From: Poronia punctata | Lineage: Eukaryota > Ascomycota > Sordariomycetes > Xylariales > Xylariaceae | DNA: 64,000 nucleotides | Direction: 5' to 3' | Assembly (NCBI GenBank): GCA_022579005.1 | Contig: MU401562.1 | Coordinates: 46,001-110,000 of the forward strand | Translations under genes and position numbers: made by a program | In this document: in pieces, positions 46,665-59,181 of the stretch | Numbering within the stretch: the first letter of the stretch is position 1 | Layout of the letters: the number at the start of each line of letters is the position of its first letter | Notes under the pieces: model-generated | What the model saw: only the letters and a program-made list of their open reading frames with translations | What the model was told of the DNA's origin: nothing | Database searches by the model: none

Positions 46665-49600
46665 TTGGAGTAAGTTCACGTGTTTTGCTTGGTTCCGTGG
46701 ATGCGTTGTGAAATTGCGAGTCAGGCCGCCTATAAGGTTCAGATCAGAAGGAGATATCGCACCACATTGTACAGTGCAGGCAAGCCATCAGAGGGGAGGA
46801 ACGGGGCGGGTCGCTGGGGCTGGTGGATACCCTACCATGTACTTTTACGTGGGTAATAAGCAGATCCTGCAGTGAGAACGCCGGCATAACCTGTGGTACC
46901 CACCCCAGGTGCCAATGTACTACTGCCCTATGCTCATGTACCCAGCTACCACGCGTCGTTGTACTATATTAGCGTTTTATCGTACTGATTCATGTACTAT
47001 ATTATTACTGATATCCAAGGACATCACCAGCCCGCCTTTTACCTATTCGAACCTAATGTTAGGTCATATCCTATCCGTATTCTGGCCGCTAGCATGGGTT
47101 CGTTATTATTTACGTGTGTAGTTTCTTTCTGTTGTCCATCAGGCTAGGTTGCCTACTTGTACCATAATACGTGCATATGTAATTATCTGAGAGCCTCTTC
47201 TAGATACGAAACAAGCCCGAGCTTAAATCGCCGATTGCGTGCATTTGACAAAGTAGACACCCCTGGACTGCACAAATCGTACCACCTCTAATGTCTATTC
47301 TAATCGCCCAAACCTTCGTCAAGGATCATCATGTAAGTCTAATGTAAGGCCGCACCTTTGTAGTCTAATTACCCCGGCCCATGGAGAGCAGGAGCACGAT
47401 GGTAGATGGGGGAACGATAGGTAAACCGCCGGTAAACTAGGAGATAGCTCGTGGAGTAAACCGGCGTACATCCCGATAAGCCCACTGGCTAGGTACCTCA
47501 CCATAACTATTTTCACCTAGGAACAGACCTAACGGAGTCCCTAATCTAGGCATTCACGGTACCCCAACGGGCTCGTTTAATATGTCGTACAGATATGGAG
47601 AACATTTTCAGATAGGTTTAATATATTTACAGGAACTCGCTCTTGCTGACGCCCGCTAAATGTCGTGATACCACATCGCACACGCTTTGCGTTAGCTGAG
47701 ACGAAAAGTCTGCTACCCCTAGGGTCCAGATGGTGGCACTTCGATTTCGGTTGTTGTAGAGTCGCAGTCAGATAATACCTTACCTTATAGACATGTGCCA
47801 TTGCATTAGGTGCCTCCATCCCTCCCAGCTTTAGAGGGGGGGGGAGGGGGGGAAGGGGGCGAGGGGGGTGGTAAGAGAATAGGTAAGCTTTTTGTCGATT
47901 GCGCCAGCCGATAAGATAACGGACTAACCCGCGAGCTTGATCGTAGCAAAGAGTACAGGTACCCATACCTGTAACCTAGTCCAGATGCCAAGTTACATTT
48001 TGGACTTTGAACAGAATCCAGGGTCCTTTGACGTTATGTCTTTTCCCCCCATCATTCCCGTTAGGTGGCAAATCTTGATACATATCAACACCTTACCTAA
48101 GGTAACGTAGCGCCTACTTTAAAGTCGGATAGCTCGAAGTTACGCTTTGCGAAACACGATGCCAAGTGCAGCATGCTTGACCAGTCCTCCAGTTTTTAGT
48201 GCGCAGAGATTTACAGGGTATTGGGGTTACGCTAGCTTGGAAATTAGGATATAGGCTATCGTAGATACCTACTTTATACTAGATGTACGTAAGCAGCCCA
48301 TCTACACCACAGAAGCCCATGCTAGGTACCCCAATTCGACCCCCCCCCCCAATTACATAAAATACCTAACGCCACCTCGACGATCAGGCTATCAAAGAAG
48401 GATGTACGTGTAATTCTGACCATATAGAGCGATTGAAAGCCCATTGAGTGAGATTCTGGCTTACGAAATAAAGGATCACTGATAGGCAACGTCGATTGCG
48501 CTCTCCGACATGCTGATTTTGTGATAGCTCATCTTCCAATGGGCAATTGCTGATTACCTGGGAGTTCCGTAGAAAATCCACAGACGGGGACCCAAAATAT
48601 CGGAATGTGAGGAAACACAAGGGCCAGGGATATTACGGCTAACGGTAACGGCAAGCGCCAAGGGAAATGCCTAAATAAGCATCAGCACTTTCTTTGCACC
48701 GTTTCATGGCATTGTGGGATGTCCATGGGGGAGGTGCGGTAATAAAAATCGACACAAGGGGTAGCGGGAGGTGGGCGAGAGTGACAAGAGTACATGGACT
48801 AGACTAGAGTAGCAGTCTGCAGTCTGCAGAGCAAGGGAAGATAACCTTTATTTCCACAAATAAAATACGGACTGGAATATTCCGCCTACGGCCAACTTAA
48901 ACTTCACCGTGCATCCCGGTATATCTCCCAAGACCTATAAGGAGGAAGATACTCGAGGTACATAATCCACCCAACGTTAGGCGAGAGCTAGCCTGACCTG
49001 GGGGGTGAACGGGGCAGGGCAATGGAGGATGCAATCGACATCAACAATAGGTATGTGAATTTCGATGCATCACATCAACACATGCCTACTATCGCTCCTT
49101 TGCAGGCCAATGAGACCCAGAAAAAAGCTCCCCGAGTATTAGTAGCAACATACACTACGAGTACACAAAGGAATAATGTGGCGTGCAATGCAATGAAAGG
49201 CCAAGGCACAGTCAATTGTGCCGTCGATCTTATGCTCGATAAGAGGTAGGATGAAGCAGAAGACACCCGCAGGCGGCCGAATAGGAAAAAAAAAGAAGAA
49301 GAAAAAAGAAGTCGTGCGGACATATACCCGTCGTCTTGCTTAGCATTCCCCTGCTGCCCCGAGGGCCGACAGTCACAGGGTCGCGAAAGAAGTTAAGTTA
49401 ACCGGCAGACATGTGCCGCCCTGAAAGGTAGTATTATGCAGCTTACTCACGTACACACCTACACGTAACGGAGAGATTTTCAATTGCTGCAGAGAATAAG
49501 GTTTTTGCCCCTGTTGGTTTTTCGATAACAAAATGCCCCTGTTCCGGTTCATACCATCCAATCGAAATCGAGTGCATGAATGAAGGGAACGGCCGACGTA

Positions 49601-50924
49601 CCTTGACTCTATGCACATACTTGCACCAACATATTTCAAATGTAGATACCTTGCACCCAAAGTTACATCTATACAGGTCGGCAAACGTGTGTTCTGAAAA
49701 GTTTGCAGGTCTAGAATGTAAGCACGCCCTATAGACATTCCGTCTTTTGTGGTTCTTGCCGTTGGGGAGCGGAACTCCATCTGTCTTGACAGCAAGGCTA
49801 GTCCACTTGCAGGTAGGATTTCGCCTGCCCCTACTTGGTTAATAGGCTATATAATGACTAAGGTATAAAATCGATAGTGATAGCCGAATCGGACACAGGT
49901 AACCACAGGTAAGTCTTGGGTAGTGCCCTCGGCTACTATAGGACAACCACCTTCTCCAATGGGGTTAGCCCCGTGTCACTGTTGTAGAAGATTCTATCCG
50001 AGTGCAGGCGCCGACTAGGCATCGACGAGGAAGTCGTGAATAGGTGCGTTTTGCATCCCACAGAGGGGTCGACCCCACTGCAAGGCACAAGCACACGAGG
50101 CAGTTCACGTCAAACTCTGGGACTCGGGTGGAGGGGCATCCCACAAATCCGAAGTGCTCGTGCACGTGCCCTCCCGCACAGGACGGTAATATGTGTTCGA
50201 ATGGACAAACCCTTGCACCCGGGCTAACACACGCTCAGTAGCTGCCGCTGTGGATCGGATCGGGGACCAAGGTTTTGTAATTATTCAGGGCAACGACTTA
50301 TACACGTACGAGTAGGCGACAGTGGACGGGGTCATAGATCGATGGATTGGTCGACAGGACCCCGTCCAGACTTGGCACGGAGCTGAAATCCCCAGCGAAC
50401 CAGGTGACTCCATCGTCCACATGTCTTATAAATAAGCTTATACCTATGCGTATGCTTAGCATAGTCGTACACGTTCTAAGAGCACGCTATAATAGCTTGT
50501 TTTTTTCGGTTTGTTCCAAGGCCGCGCCGGTCAAAGGGGAGAAGTGGAAGAAGTGGATAGGGAATGTGCATCGACAAAGGAGTAGTTAGGTTAGAAAAGT
50601 CTAGCCTTGGCCCAGGTTATGTTTCAGACACAATGCGTCGAGGCAGAAAGACTAGGTACGGACTCGAGGGGGAACACTCACTAAACTGTTTTTGGTGTAG
50701 GTTATGATTGGTAGGCTAGCGAGAGGACCTCGAACCGCCCCTCCAAATGTCGGATGTGGCGGCGCTAAGCCAGGCACGCCAGGGTACCTAATTATGGGGC
50801 CCGTTCGGTGTTAATCGCCGTGGCCGTTTGGTGTTATTTGTCCAGATGATCGGAGATAAATGAAGGGGGTCAGAAGATAACATAAGCCCGCCCGCCTTGC
50901 CCCCTTGTTCCGCCCTTGCTTCTG
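46665..50924. other. Long intergenic region upstream of the regulator
   Basis: 4.3 kb without a supported gene. The part nearest 46665 is the regulator's promoter. A strong G-rich tract lies at 47836-47868. TACGAGTA occurs at 49156 and 50308. The largest open frame (49373-49795 minus, 140 codons) shows no motif or plausible codon pattern and I treat it as chance. Simple TAGGTA-type sequence is common. Confidence 0.6.
47836..47868 (+). other. G-quadruplex-prone tract
   Basis: Four G runs of 9, 7, 5 and 6 bases are separated by loops of one to three bases, a classic intramolecular G4 pattern. It sits about 1.2 kb upstream of the regulator's start codon. Confidence 0.6.
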
Positions 50925-52226
50925 TTACACAACGAGCCGGACTTTGAGCTTATCACCTTGGACGATCTCCTGCTCTCGGCTAACGAGTTCTGGAATGTCC
51001 CATTTGCAGCTGACATAACGACCAGCAAGCCACTCCCGTCTCCGGTGGGCTAGAAATACCACCGTATCTGCCGCCAACTCTGGCTTGTCCGTGAGTCCTG
51101 CAAATCATGGAGGATTTCAGTGATGTGGTACAATGTACGCGAGCCATTCCCCATGTAAACTAGATAGGAATTGTACTGAGTACGAGTACGTAGATATCTT
51201 GCGGCGTCGGCCTATTATGCACACCGCTATCCTCAACTCGGTAAGACACTCGGTCCTGCACTTACCTGCATGGGTATCAGCTGGCATGTTTAGCGCCAGT
51301 TGCGTGAGAATACCACCGGGGTGAACGCAGTAGGCGAGCACACCTTTGTCGGCGTACTCGGTCATGATGAATTCGGTAAATTTCAGGAGAGCCCATTTCG
51401 ACGTCTGGTAGGCACTGCCACCTGGACGGAGCGACAGTGCCCCCATCGAGCTAACGTTGATCAATGTTCGCAGTCCGAAATCAGCTGTGTCCCCACTGGA
51501 CCGGCCTGGAACATGCCCATTTTCCCTCTCGCCGCCTAAGTTGTCTTGGTCGGGCAGGAGTAGCGGTAATGGTGCCCGAGTCATCAGGTAAGTTCCTCGC
51601 ACGTTGACCTCGAATGGACGCCAGTACTCGTCAGGGTCCGACGCTGCGATAGGGGCCGGCTGGTCCAGGTAGCCGGCGTTGTTCACGAGAATGTCTAGCC
51701 GGCGGAACGCCTTCGCCGTCTCGGCCGCCACCGACGCCACATCCTCGGCGTTGCGTATATCCAGCTTAAAGGTTAGCAGCTTTAGCGGCCTGTCTCCGCC
51801 TTTGCCTTGGTTCGATTGAGAATCGTCACGGCTTGCTGTGGAGTTGGCAGCTGCCTTGAGCTCTTCCACCAAAGCATCATCTATACCCTCGAGAGCAGCA
51901 AGCGCCAAATCCCGACAGCCGGCGGCTACGCACGAGAGCGCAGTCGCCCGACCGACGCCTTGAGAAGCGCCCGAGATGAAAACAACTCTGACACGCAGGT
52001 CTGCATGTTTAGTGGGACTGATGGCGTCATACGTATCTCCATGAATGATAGCCGTAAAGTTGGCTCCTGTTCACCCTCTCTAGGTTAAGAAAGGAAGAAG
52101 ACGATGGACACGCAGAGAATGATGCAATTAGCCGCCCATATTGGATCCGGCGACGTGATGAGGATAAAGGAGAGGACACATACCTGTTTCCGGGGCTTTG
52201 GCCGGATAAGAAGGGTTCGAAGACAT
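50925..52226 (-). CDS. Short-chain dehydrogenase/reductase, paralogue of the SDR at 41526
   Basis: Three exons (52226-52184, 52066-51266, 51097-50925) give 338 residues. The cofactor motif SGASQGVG lies near residue 49, NNAGY near 120, the catalytic Ser in INVSSMG, and the Tyr-Lys pair in YQTSK. The C-terminus GRYVSCKWDIPELV aligns by eye with that of the SDR at 41526, and both have a similar pre-domain extension. The function is NAD(P)-dependent carbonyl/alcohol conversion. The position next to the PatO-like oxidase makes it a candidate for the isoepoxydon-to-phyllostine type of step. TACGAGTA lies in its last intron (51181). The 43-base first exon is short, but its splice sites are clean. 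Confidence 0.9.
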
Positions 52227-52770
52227 GGTGTTAATATTTTCCCTCAGTCTCCCGCATATAATACTATATGCGCATGTATGTGTGCATGTATGTGTGCAGG
52301 AATGTATGTCGGTATATGGCCGCGACTAGGTTGAATGTGACTGAGGATTTTGAATAGACTCGCCCACGGGCGGCTTTGGTAGTCGTCTTTTATACCATTC
52401 CAGAGCCACCAAGGAGGGTTTGAGTCTTGACCTCATGGTCCACGAGTACGTTGTAGTCGTCGTACGTACACGCGGTATGATAGAAAGGACGTCATACCTT
52501 TGCGGTGCCTTCTCGTACAGACAAACACAGGGCGGGGCAGGTACGTCGGAAATTAGGTGGTAACAGTGATTGACAGGGCAACATAATATCATACGCCCCT
52601 GGTGACAGGTTCTTTTTCTTCTAAAGATGCGTAACAAGTCTATCTACTACTAAGTAATTACAAATGCCAAAAGGAACGTCTTCGGCGGTAAGACCCCTAC
52701 ATTACGCTGTACGCTCTCCAAAATGTCTCCAAATGCAACCAAAAAACAAACGTAATCTAAGAGCCGAAGC
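52227..52770. other. Intergenic region between SDR and FAD oxidase
   Basis: About 540 bases between the SDR start and the stop of the next minus-strand gene. It contains TGTATG-type repeats near 52270-52305 and nothing else recognisable; it must hold the SDR promoter. Confidence 0.6.
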
Positions 52771-55105
52771 TTAAGTCCGACTGGGGTCAATGCAAAGCCT
52801 GCCCTCCTCATCAAAAGTGTGGAACTCGCTGCCAACTGCCATCGGGGCATAGAACACGTGTCGTGGGTCATATTTGTTCTTGATGTCCAATAGGCGATCG
52901 TAGTTGGCGCCAAACAGCGCTTTCTTCCAGTTGGGCTGTCGGGGATTGGCCTGGGAAAGCACGTTAACCTCTAATCCAATGCTACAAACCAGTTCGATGA
53001 GGAGGAGCAGGCCGTATGAAGGATGGGAAAGTGCAAAGACGGAAAACCAAGAACTCCGCGGCGGGTAGGTGTGTGGGAGGAAAGCACAGACAGGGAGGAC
53101 AGGCAAGAACAAGATTAGGGAGGTAGGAGCGAGAATGGGGAACTGCCAGATTCGGATGATACGCATAAACACACTGGAAAACTCACTTCGTTCAAATATG
53201 CACCCGCTTCTGGAGCGAGGTTGGAGAGCGCAGGCACGCAGACATCGGTCATAGTCCGAGCCAATTCATCCATCGTCTCCAGATCGGCACCCTCGGGCCA
53301 TCCACTGCCATACCACCCAACGATCAGTAATGTTTTCGCAGCGATTGATGGGGACAACAAAAACCTACGTGGAAAGAATGACGTTCAATGCAGCATCACG
53401 CCAGGCGGGCAGTACTGAGTTGGGTCCTGCACCCTTGGCTTTGGACACATCCAGCGCCAGACCGACAAAGACGCAGCCTGCGTCGGTAATGTCACGGATC
53501 GCCGACTGAAGAGCGTTGTGCTCGGAGGCGAGAACCGAGCGCGGTACCATCCAGCCACCGTACTGCGCGTTCTGGACCAGCTGCGTCGGGTTGGGCTTGA
53601 TCAACGTGCGCCAGTAGTCGAGCCAGGTAGGGTACTCGGCAATGTTGAGGGTATAGGGGATCCAGTTCTCGTCGAGAACATTGATGAGGGGCTGCATTAG
53701 CTTCCGAGAATCGGCATGAGACACATTGGGCATGGTAAGAGGTGTCAAGAAAAAGGTCGTGTTGTCGATCAAGGCGATACCCATACCCTTCATGGCGGTA
53801 ATGTCGGGAATCATCTGGTGATACTTGCTAACAGCGCCGTAGAAAGCTTCGGGACGTTGGGGGTCGACGTTGAACTGGAGCTGGACACCAGTCACCTTTG
53901 TGTCGGGATACAGCTTGACGACGACAGAGACGACGACACCGTATGTGCCACCGCCACCGCCCGAAAGAGCCCAATACAGATCCTTGTTTTTCTCCGGGCT
54001 AGCCTTCAGAAGCCTGCCCGTGCCGTCAACGACCTCCCATTCCAAGACCTGGTCAGAGCCCATGCCATACAAGGAGCTCAGAGCCGAGTGACCACCACCT
54101 ATACATATTCGGGTTAGAAACGAACACCACGGGGCAGATGGAAGCATGGCCGATCCAAGTAAAGCCATTAGGACCTGTACGAACCTTGCAGGTAGCCGCC
54201 AGCAACGCCAACCGTGTCACAGTCACCACCAACGACAACAGACTTGAGGGCATGAGCAGCCTCGTAAGCCTCCTCAACTTGCACACCGGCAGCGAGTCTG
54301 ATGGCCGGGCCATTATAGTAAGAACTCTTATAATCCATGTAGGTAGTTCCCTTCATATAATGTGTCCAGATAGACAGGGCGTGTGCTCCAGTCGACTTGC
54401 CCATGTAGCTGCAACATTACCTGATTAGCAGACTGCTTCAAGAAAGGATAGCGGGAGAGTCGAGACGGATATGAGTTCGCCAAGGGATGGGCTTGATTGG
54501 GGCATACTAACTCATGACCAGTGTTGCGGATGACCAAGCGAATATTATTCGCATGAGCGAAAGCAACAGCTTTAGCAAAATCTGATGAATCGGTCGCGTT
54601 GACTACATATGTCACACTTCGACCAGGATCACACGGAAGCTCCCGCGACGTGAAGGGATCACAGCTCTGGTTGGAGACAGCAGCGGCCATGATCGAGGAC
54701 GACGAAGATTGACTAAGAAATAATATCAGTATCACGTTTCCTGACATAGGGAACCACCAGCCCCAAAATATCGAGGCAACGGCGGCATTGGACGGCACAG
54801 GAGAGGAGCACATACTGTAGTCGCGGTTGTATCCAGTTCTCCCGGATATAATTACAGGCCTCCTCATCGTAGTCCGGGTTATGACATACCCGACCGAGCT
54901 GGTATGGTGTGATCAGTCTTCCGCCGACGGTAGAGTTGAACTCTGCCCATTCATCTTCGCTCGGCCATCCAGCATCACCTGGCGCGTTTTTGCATATCGT
55001 GCCTGACCAGTCTAAAGACTCGGTGGCGGGCAGAGCCAACGAAGGCTGGATTCCCAGTACGGCGGCTAATGCCAAGACAGAGACGGACACAGTGTGTGAG
55101 AACAT
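52771..55105 (-). CDS. Secreted BBE-type FAD-linked oxidase, PatO-like
   Basis: Six exons (55105-54816, 54712-54512, 54408-54185, 54098-53369, 53304-53187, 52950-52771) give 580 residues. Residues 1-24 are a clear signal peptide ending near SLALPAT. The PP-loop FAD site reads VIRNTGHDYMG with His163, the usual covalent flavin anchor. Further FAD-binding sequence is GGGHSALSSLYGMGSDQVLEW and SGGGGGTYGVV. The C-terminus KNKYDPRHVFYAP is the berberine-bridge-enzyme C-terminal motif, complete. The architecture matches the isoamyl-alcohol-oxidase-like PatO. I infer oxygen-dependent oxidation of a pathway alcohol or ring in the secretory system or vacuole, perhaps with the cupin. Unlike the related gene at 8746 it has no frameshift. 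Confidence 0.92.
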
Positions 55106-56432
55106 TTTGGGCCGTGGGCAAAAGCCAATGGCAGCTTCAGTCGGAATGTCGCACTGACGATGTAGCAACGTGCCGCACTAATAAGGTAACAGCCGTGCTG
55201 CAATGAGGGACAACACGTGGCGCGCTTTTTATATTGACCTTATACTGCCAAGACAGAACAATGAGGGTGAAAGCACGTGGCGGGAGGTTGACAGGAAGAA
55301 GACCCGGACTTAGCGACTGTCCAAGACTCTGGGGGGAAAGGGGCCTTGGATGGGAGGAGTTCACTTCTTCACGCACTCGTTGCTTGTGCTGGTGATGACC
55401 GGAGTTTTCTCAACGTCTTTTATTCCTACTTTTCTATCCTGCTTCAACGTCCTGCGACGACCATACTTATAGGAGCCGGAACTACGGTACACTAGAACAA
55501 CATGGTGTCGAATCCTCTAATTTCATCAGCAACAACTGGACGAGGCCTATTGTGGCGGCGCACAAGGGCGAGGGTCACCAGCGGGCGATGCGTGTCCAGT
55601 CAGGACCTGGCTGGACACACCGGCCACGGCGTAAAGGAATCGTGAGATATGCCTCTGCATGGACCTAAACCGATAGCTTGGATCCTGCAACGACGCGGCT
55701 GATAACGCACATGGTTCAGCGCATGGGACTACACATGGTACCCTTGTCGAACTAAGAAAAGGCACTAAGTAACTTACGGGCACATCCGCATACGTCAACG
55801 GATGTGTCCATATACCCGATTAGGTCAGCTTCGGAGAGCTGATGCTGAACTCAGCGACGTCCTTTCTGAAAAAGTTAGAATACTTTTTTTTTTTTCGTTG
55901 GGTTTTGTTTGTGCGACATGCATAATCTGATTCGCAAGCGAAGGAATATACGATCGTCTGAGAATGCAAATGCAGGGCCCGCCGTTCGTATGTTCCTTTT
56001 TTTTTTTTGACTGCTTTTATTTTCCCCGGCCTGCATACATTACTCGTACTTGGCCTTTTTATTTTTAACAAAGTGGGCTAACGCTTGAGGTAAGAATATT
56101 ATCGGTACCGAGCTGGTATGATTTGCAGCTCGCTCAGCGATTCTAGTTCTAGGTCCTGGATAGTCGCACAAGACTATCAACATACAGTAGTCTCACAGCA
56201 TCTAGCCCTCCATGAGAAGCATATGCAGGCCTGATATGATGATGTTGTGCGCCATGACTATCTTGCTACATTCAGAAATATAATCCGAGAACACATTTTC
56301 CATTTAAAGTGGTGGTCTAACTCTTCTATCTAACATGACAAATAACACTGACAAGGGTAAGGCAGGTAGTGCGGAGTCCGGACTATAGACAGCTAGGTAG
56401 ACAGACAAGGACTCTTAAGATTGAGAAACTAC
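55106..56432. other. Intergenic region: promoter of the PatO-like oxidase
   Basis: About 1.3 kb between two minus-strand genes. The oxidase promoter carries a duplicated G-box element (55201-55282) and a minus-strand TATA-like sequence near 55228-55234. Farther out are two poly-T runs near 55884 and 55998, TACTCGTA at 56041 and short chance frames. Confidence 0.6.
55201..55282. promoter_or_regulatory. Duplicated CACGTGGCG promoter element
   Basis: Two imperfect direct copies, 55201-55222 and 55259-55282, each read CAATGAGGG followed by CACGTGGCG. They lie about 100-180 bases upstream of the PatO-like start, on either side of a TATA-like sequence. CACGTG is the core bound by bHLH and bZIP-class factors. 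Confidence 0.55.
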
Positions 56433-57927
56433 CTACTGGCCGGTGATACGTTGCAGACTCTTGACGGCATCTACAATGCTATCCTTCAGGGGTCTGTACG
56501 TAAGCCCGAGGACCTCCCTGCTTCGTGAATTATCGAAGCCGTAGGAACCGTGAGGGGGGTAATCGCCCGGCTTCAGGGCATCGCCGACTGGTACCTTTTC
56601 CCTCAGTTCGGGGAATTCGTCGGCGACGATCTCAGCAATCTCCTTGTTGGAGAATTTCCCGCCCACCATGAAGAAACGCTTACCGCCGGCCTCTGGTTTC
56701 TCCATGGCCAGGACATGGCCGAGAGCGAGATCGCGAACATCAACAAAGAGGTGATTACCGGTGGGCGGACACGAGTTTCGTGATGCGCCGCTGATGATGT
56801 CCCGGATGCGCTCGTTGGAGGTGTTGATGGAGCTGAGGCTCTCTAGATGGTGCACGACGGGGCCAAGCACCAGGGGAGGGTTGCACTGTAGGAATGGGAT
56901 CAACAAGGTGTTTGGGAAAGGGACATGTGACGGTAGGGTAGGGAACAAAGGGTTGCCCCCACGTAGGAACGTAGAACGCAGGACGCAAGGGGGGGTAGGG
57001 ATGTCTAGGGTTACGGAATTATTCGAAGGTCTTGGGGCTGACTCACCACAGCTAGGGAGAAGTTAGGCTTGTTCTCCTCGACAAACCTCCATGCAGCACG
57101 TTCCTGTAAGAATCAACCAGGGTCAGCATGTCAACCCTGCCAGTTGGGAGCCTGCTTCATTCGATCGGCGTTATCTTTCGGCGCAAAAGCCAATAAAGAA
57201 CTCACCGCAAAAGTCTTGCTTGCACGGTAACCGTTGGCGGGACCAATCAGGGCCTGTTCCTCTGTGACGGGACACCAGTCCACTTCCGAGTAGACCTTGG
57301 TGGGTTGGCTCTGGTCCAGGATGGCGGCCGAAGAGGACGTGATAACGACACGCTTAACGCTTGGCGCATTCTTGTAAACGGCCTGGAGCAAGCCAACGGT
57401 GCCGTTTATGGCTATAGCGTCAAGGTCAGAAGCCAGTCTTGGGTCCAGGGGCAGGGGCAGGGGGCTTTTGGGTTTGTTGCATGAACCCAGGGGGGGGGAA
57501 CAAGTTCAGAAGCGTTGAGATGGGTGACTTACCAGGGTCTAGAAGCTCCTTCTTGTTGTCCTTGGATTTGAAATGATAGGGGCTGGCGCAGTGAACGACA
57601 GCCTCGAAGGGCGGATCGGAAATAACAGCCTTGTCGAATGCTGCAATGCAATCATTATTACTCATCAATGTCGAATTCTCCGATTGGCTCGGCCTGAACC
57701 GGATTTCGAGTAAGGTAACCTAGTGACTTACCATTCAGCTGGGCAATATCCTCCACAACGGCGTAATCGAGTGTGGCTCGGGTAAGGTGAGGGTGAGCAT
57801 CAAGCACCTTCTGACCTTTCTGGGAGGAGCGGACGGTGGTAACGACGGAATGGCCTCGTTGCAGCAAGGTCTCCAGGACGTGGGCGGCGATGAAGCCGCT
57901 ACCACCGGTAAGTAGGACTCTGGTCAT
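56433..57927 (-). CDS. Second NAD(P)-dependent extended-SDR reductase
   Basis: Five exons (57927-57732, 57640-57533, 57411-57206, 57103-57047, 56885-56433) give 339 residues. The cofactor motif TGGSGFIAAH begins at residue 8, VVHCASPYHF follows, then the catalytic Ser in ITSSSAA and YRASK with the Tyr-Lys pair. The C-terminal half includes NPPLVLGPVVHH and VDVRDLALGHV. This is the same family as the reductase at 29919 (dihydroflavonol-reductase/aldehyde-reductase type) but distant, and its introns fall elsewhere. It probably reduces an aldehyde or ketone intermediate. It shares a 1.25-kb divergent promoter with the ABC transporter. The ATG at 57927 puts the cofactor loop at the normal position. 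Confidence 0.91.
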
Positions 57928-59181
57928 ACTGTGTGGTGCTGATGTTGCGTGGCCTCTTGGGGTGTTCAAAGTTGAATTTCGCCGTGCTGTGCCTTGATGA
58001 TCACCGGTCTCACCTCACTCTGTTGACACTAATAAAAGAAACTAAGACGGGGCAGGGTAGAGGTGGATGAACGAAAAGTGGATGACGACGACGGCGAAGT
58101 TGCTGTGTTTCGATTGAAGGGGCTTTGGGAATACTGAGCAAGGTAGTCGTAGGCGAAAGCGAGTCTAGGATGTTTATGTGTGAAGCTAAACCGTTTCAAT
58201 TCTTGAGATGGTCGTCTTGATATACGTGTAATTATACTACAATAGTCTAGGTGTCTAGGTAGGTACAGTGGTGTGATAAGCGAGTTGGATCTGATCCAAA
58301 GGCGATCCGATCAAGGTGAGATCTCTACGAGTATGATGGATAGTATTGTCCAAGTTTCGGCGCTAAATAAAAGCCTATGTCCACTCCTTTGCTACTTCCT
58401 AAACACCTATAAGTGAGATAGGCGGTGATTGCCGTTTGACTCACAGTTTGTGCGATTGAATGGGAGATAAAGAGGGTAAGTACATGTCATAACATAAGGT
58501 AGCAACCGCCAAGGTAGTTAATGTCGAACAAGCAAACAAACTCACCTACTCGTATACACACACAATCAGAGCCAGCCAATTTGTTTGCTTGTACTCATAG
58601 GAGACTTGGGAACTTTGGTCACACTTTGGGATTACTTTTGGTTGAAAGGCCCTATCGGTCTTAAGCTCCTGGGCCGAAAACAGAATTTGGTGCAAAAAAG
58701 AGGTACGTACCGAAGGAGATAGGTGTTTACCAATCTTTGCGAATTCAGATAGTTTCGGGACTTTATTCTGCCTGGAAGGGACTAGCACCCCGCTGAGATT
58801 GGTTGGAATGGTCTAGAATTAGTAATGGGTTAGGGGAGGTCAGGAAGGCACAATGCCCAGAACGGCAGTGGCAGGTGCACTTTTCCGTTTTGGGCCTCCG
58901 AACTCTCCGACCAGCCCATTGCCGTTTTGGGCGGAGGCTACTCCTTTCTGCTGCCCTCTACCATTTCCCCATACAGTCGGGAAGGGAGACTCCAAGTTTG
59001 ATGTGTCAGTTTGGAGAATGGTATGCCCGATGATTTGAATCAATAGACTGACCTATAGTTACGTCGCCCATCATGGCAATTTATATCGTTCGCAGTTGTC
59101 TGATTCCCAGACTTCATCGTCGTTTTTCCTGCCAAAACCGACGGTATCGACGAGTGAAGGTCACTCACTACATAGCCTGTC
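57928..59181. promoter_or_regulatory. Divergent promoter of reductase and ABC transporter
   Basis: A 1.25-kb bidirectional region with TACGAGTA at 58326 and TACTCGTA at 58547. Small open frames near 58546-59043 on both strands have no protein character, although an upstream non-coding or short coding exon of the transporter cannot be excluded. Confidence 0.5.

Noticed and set aside
49373..49795. 140-codon minus-strand open frame
   Set aside because: No motif, no upstream promoter features and unremarkable composition in repeat-rich intergenic DNA. Treated as chance.
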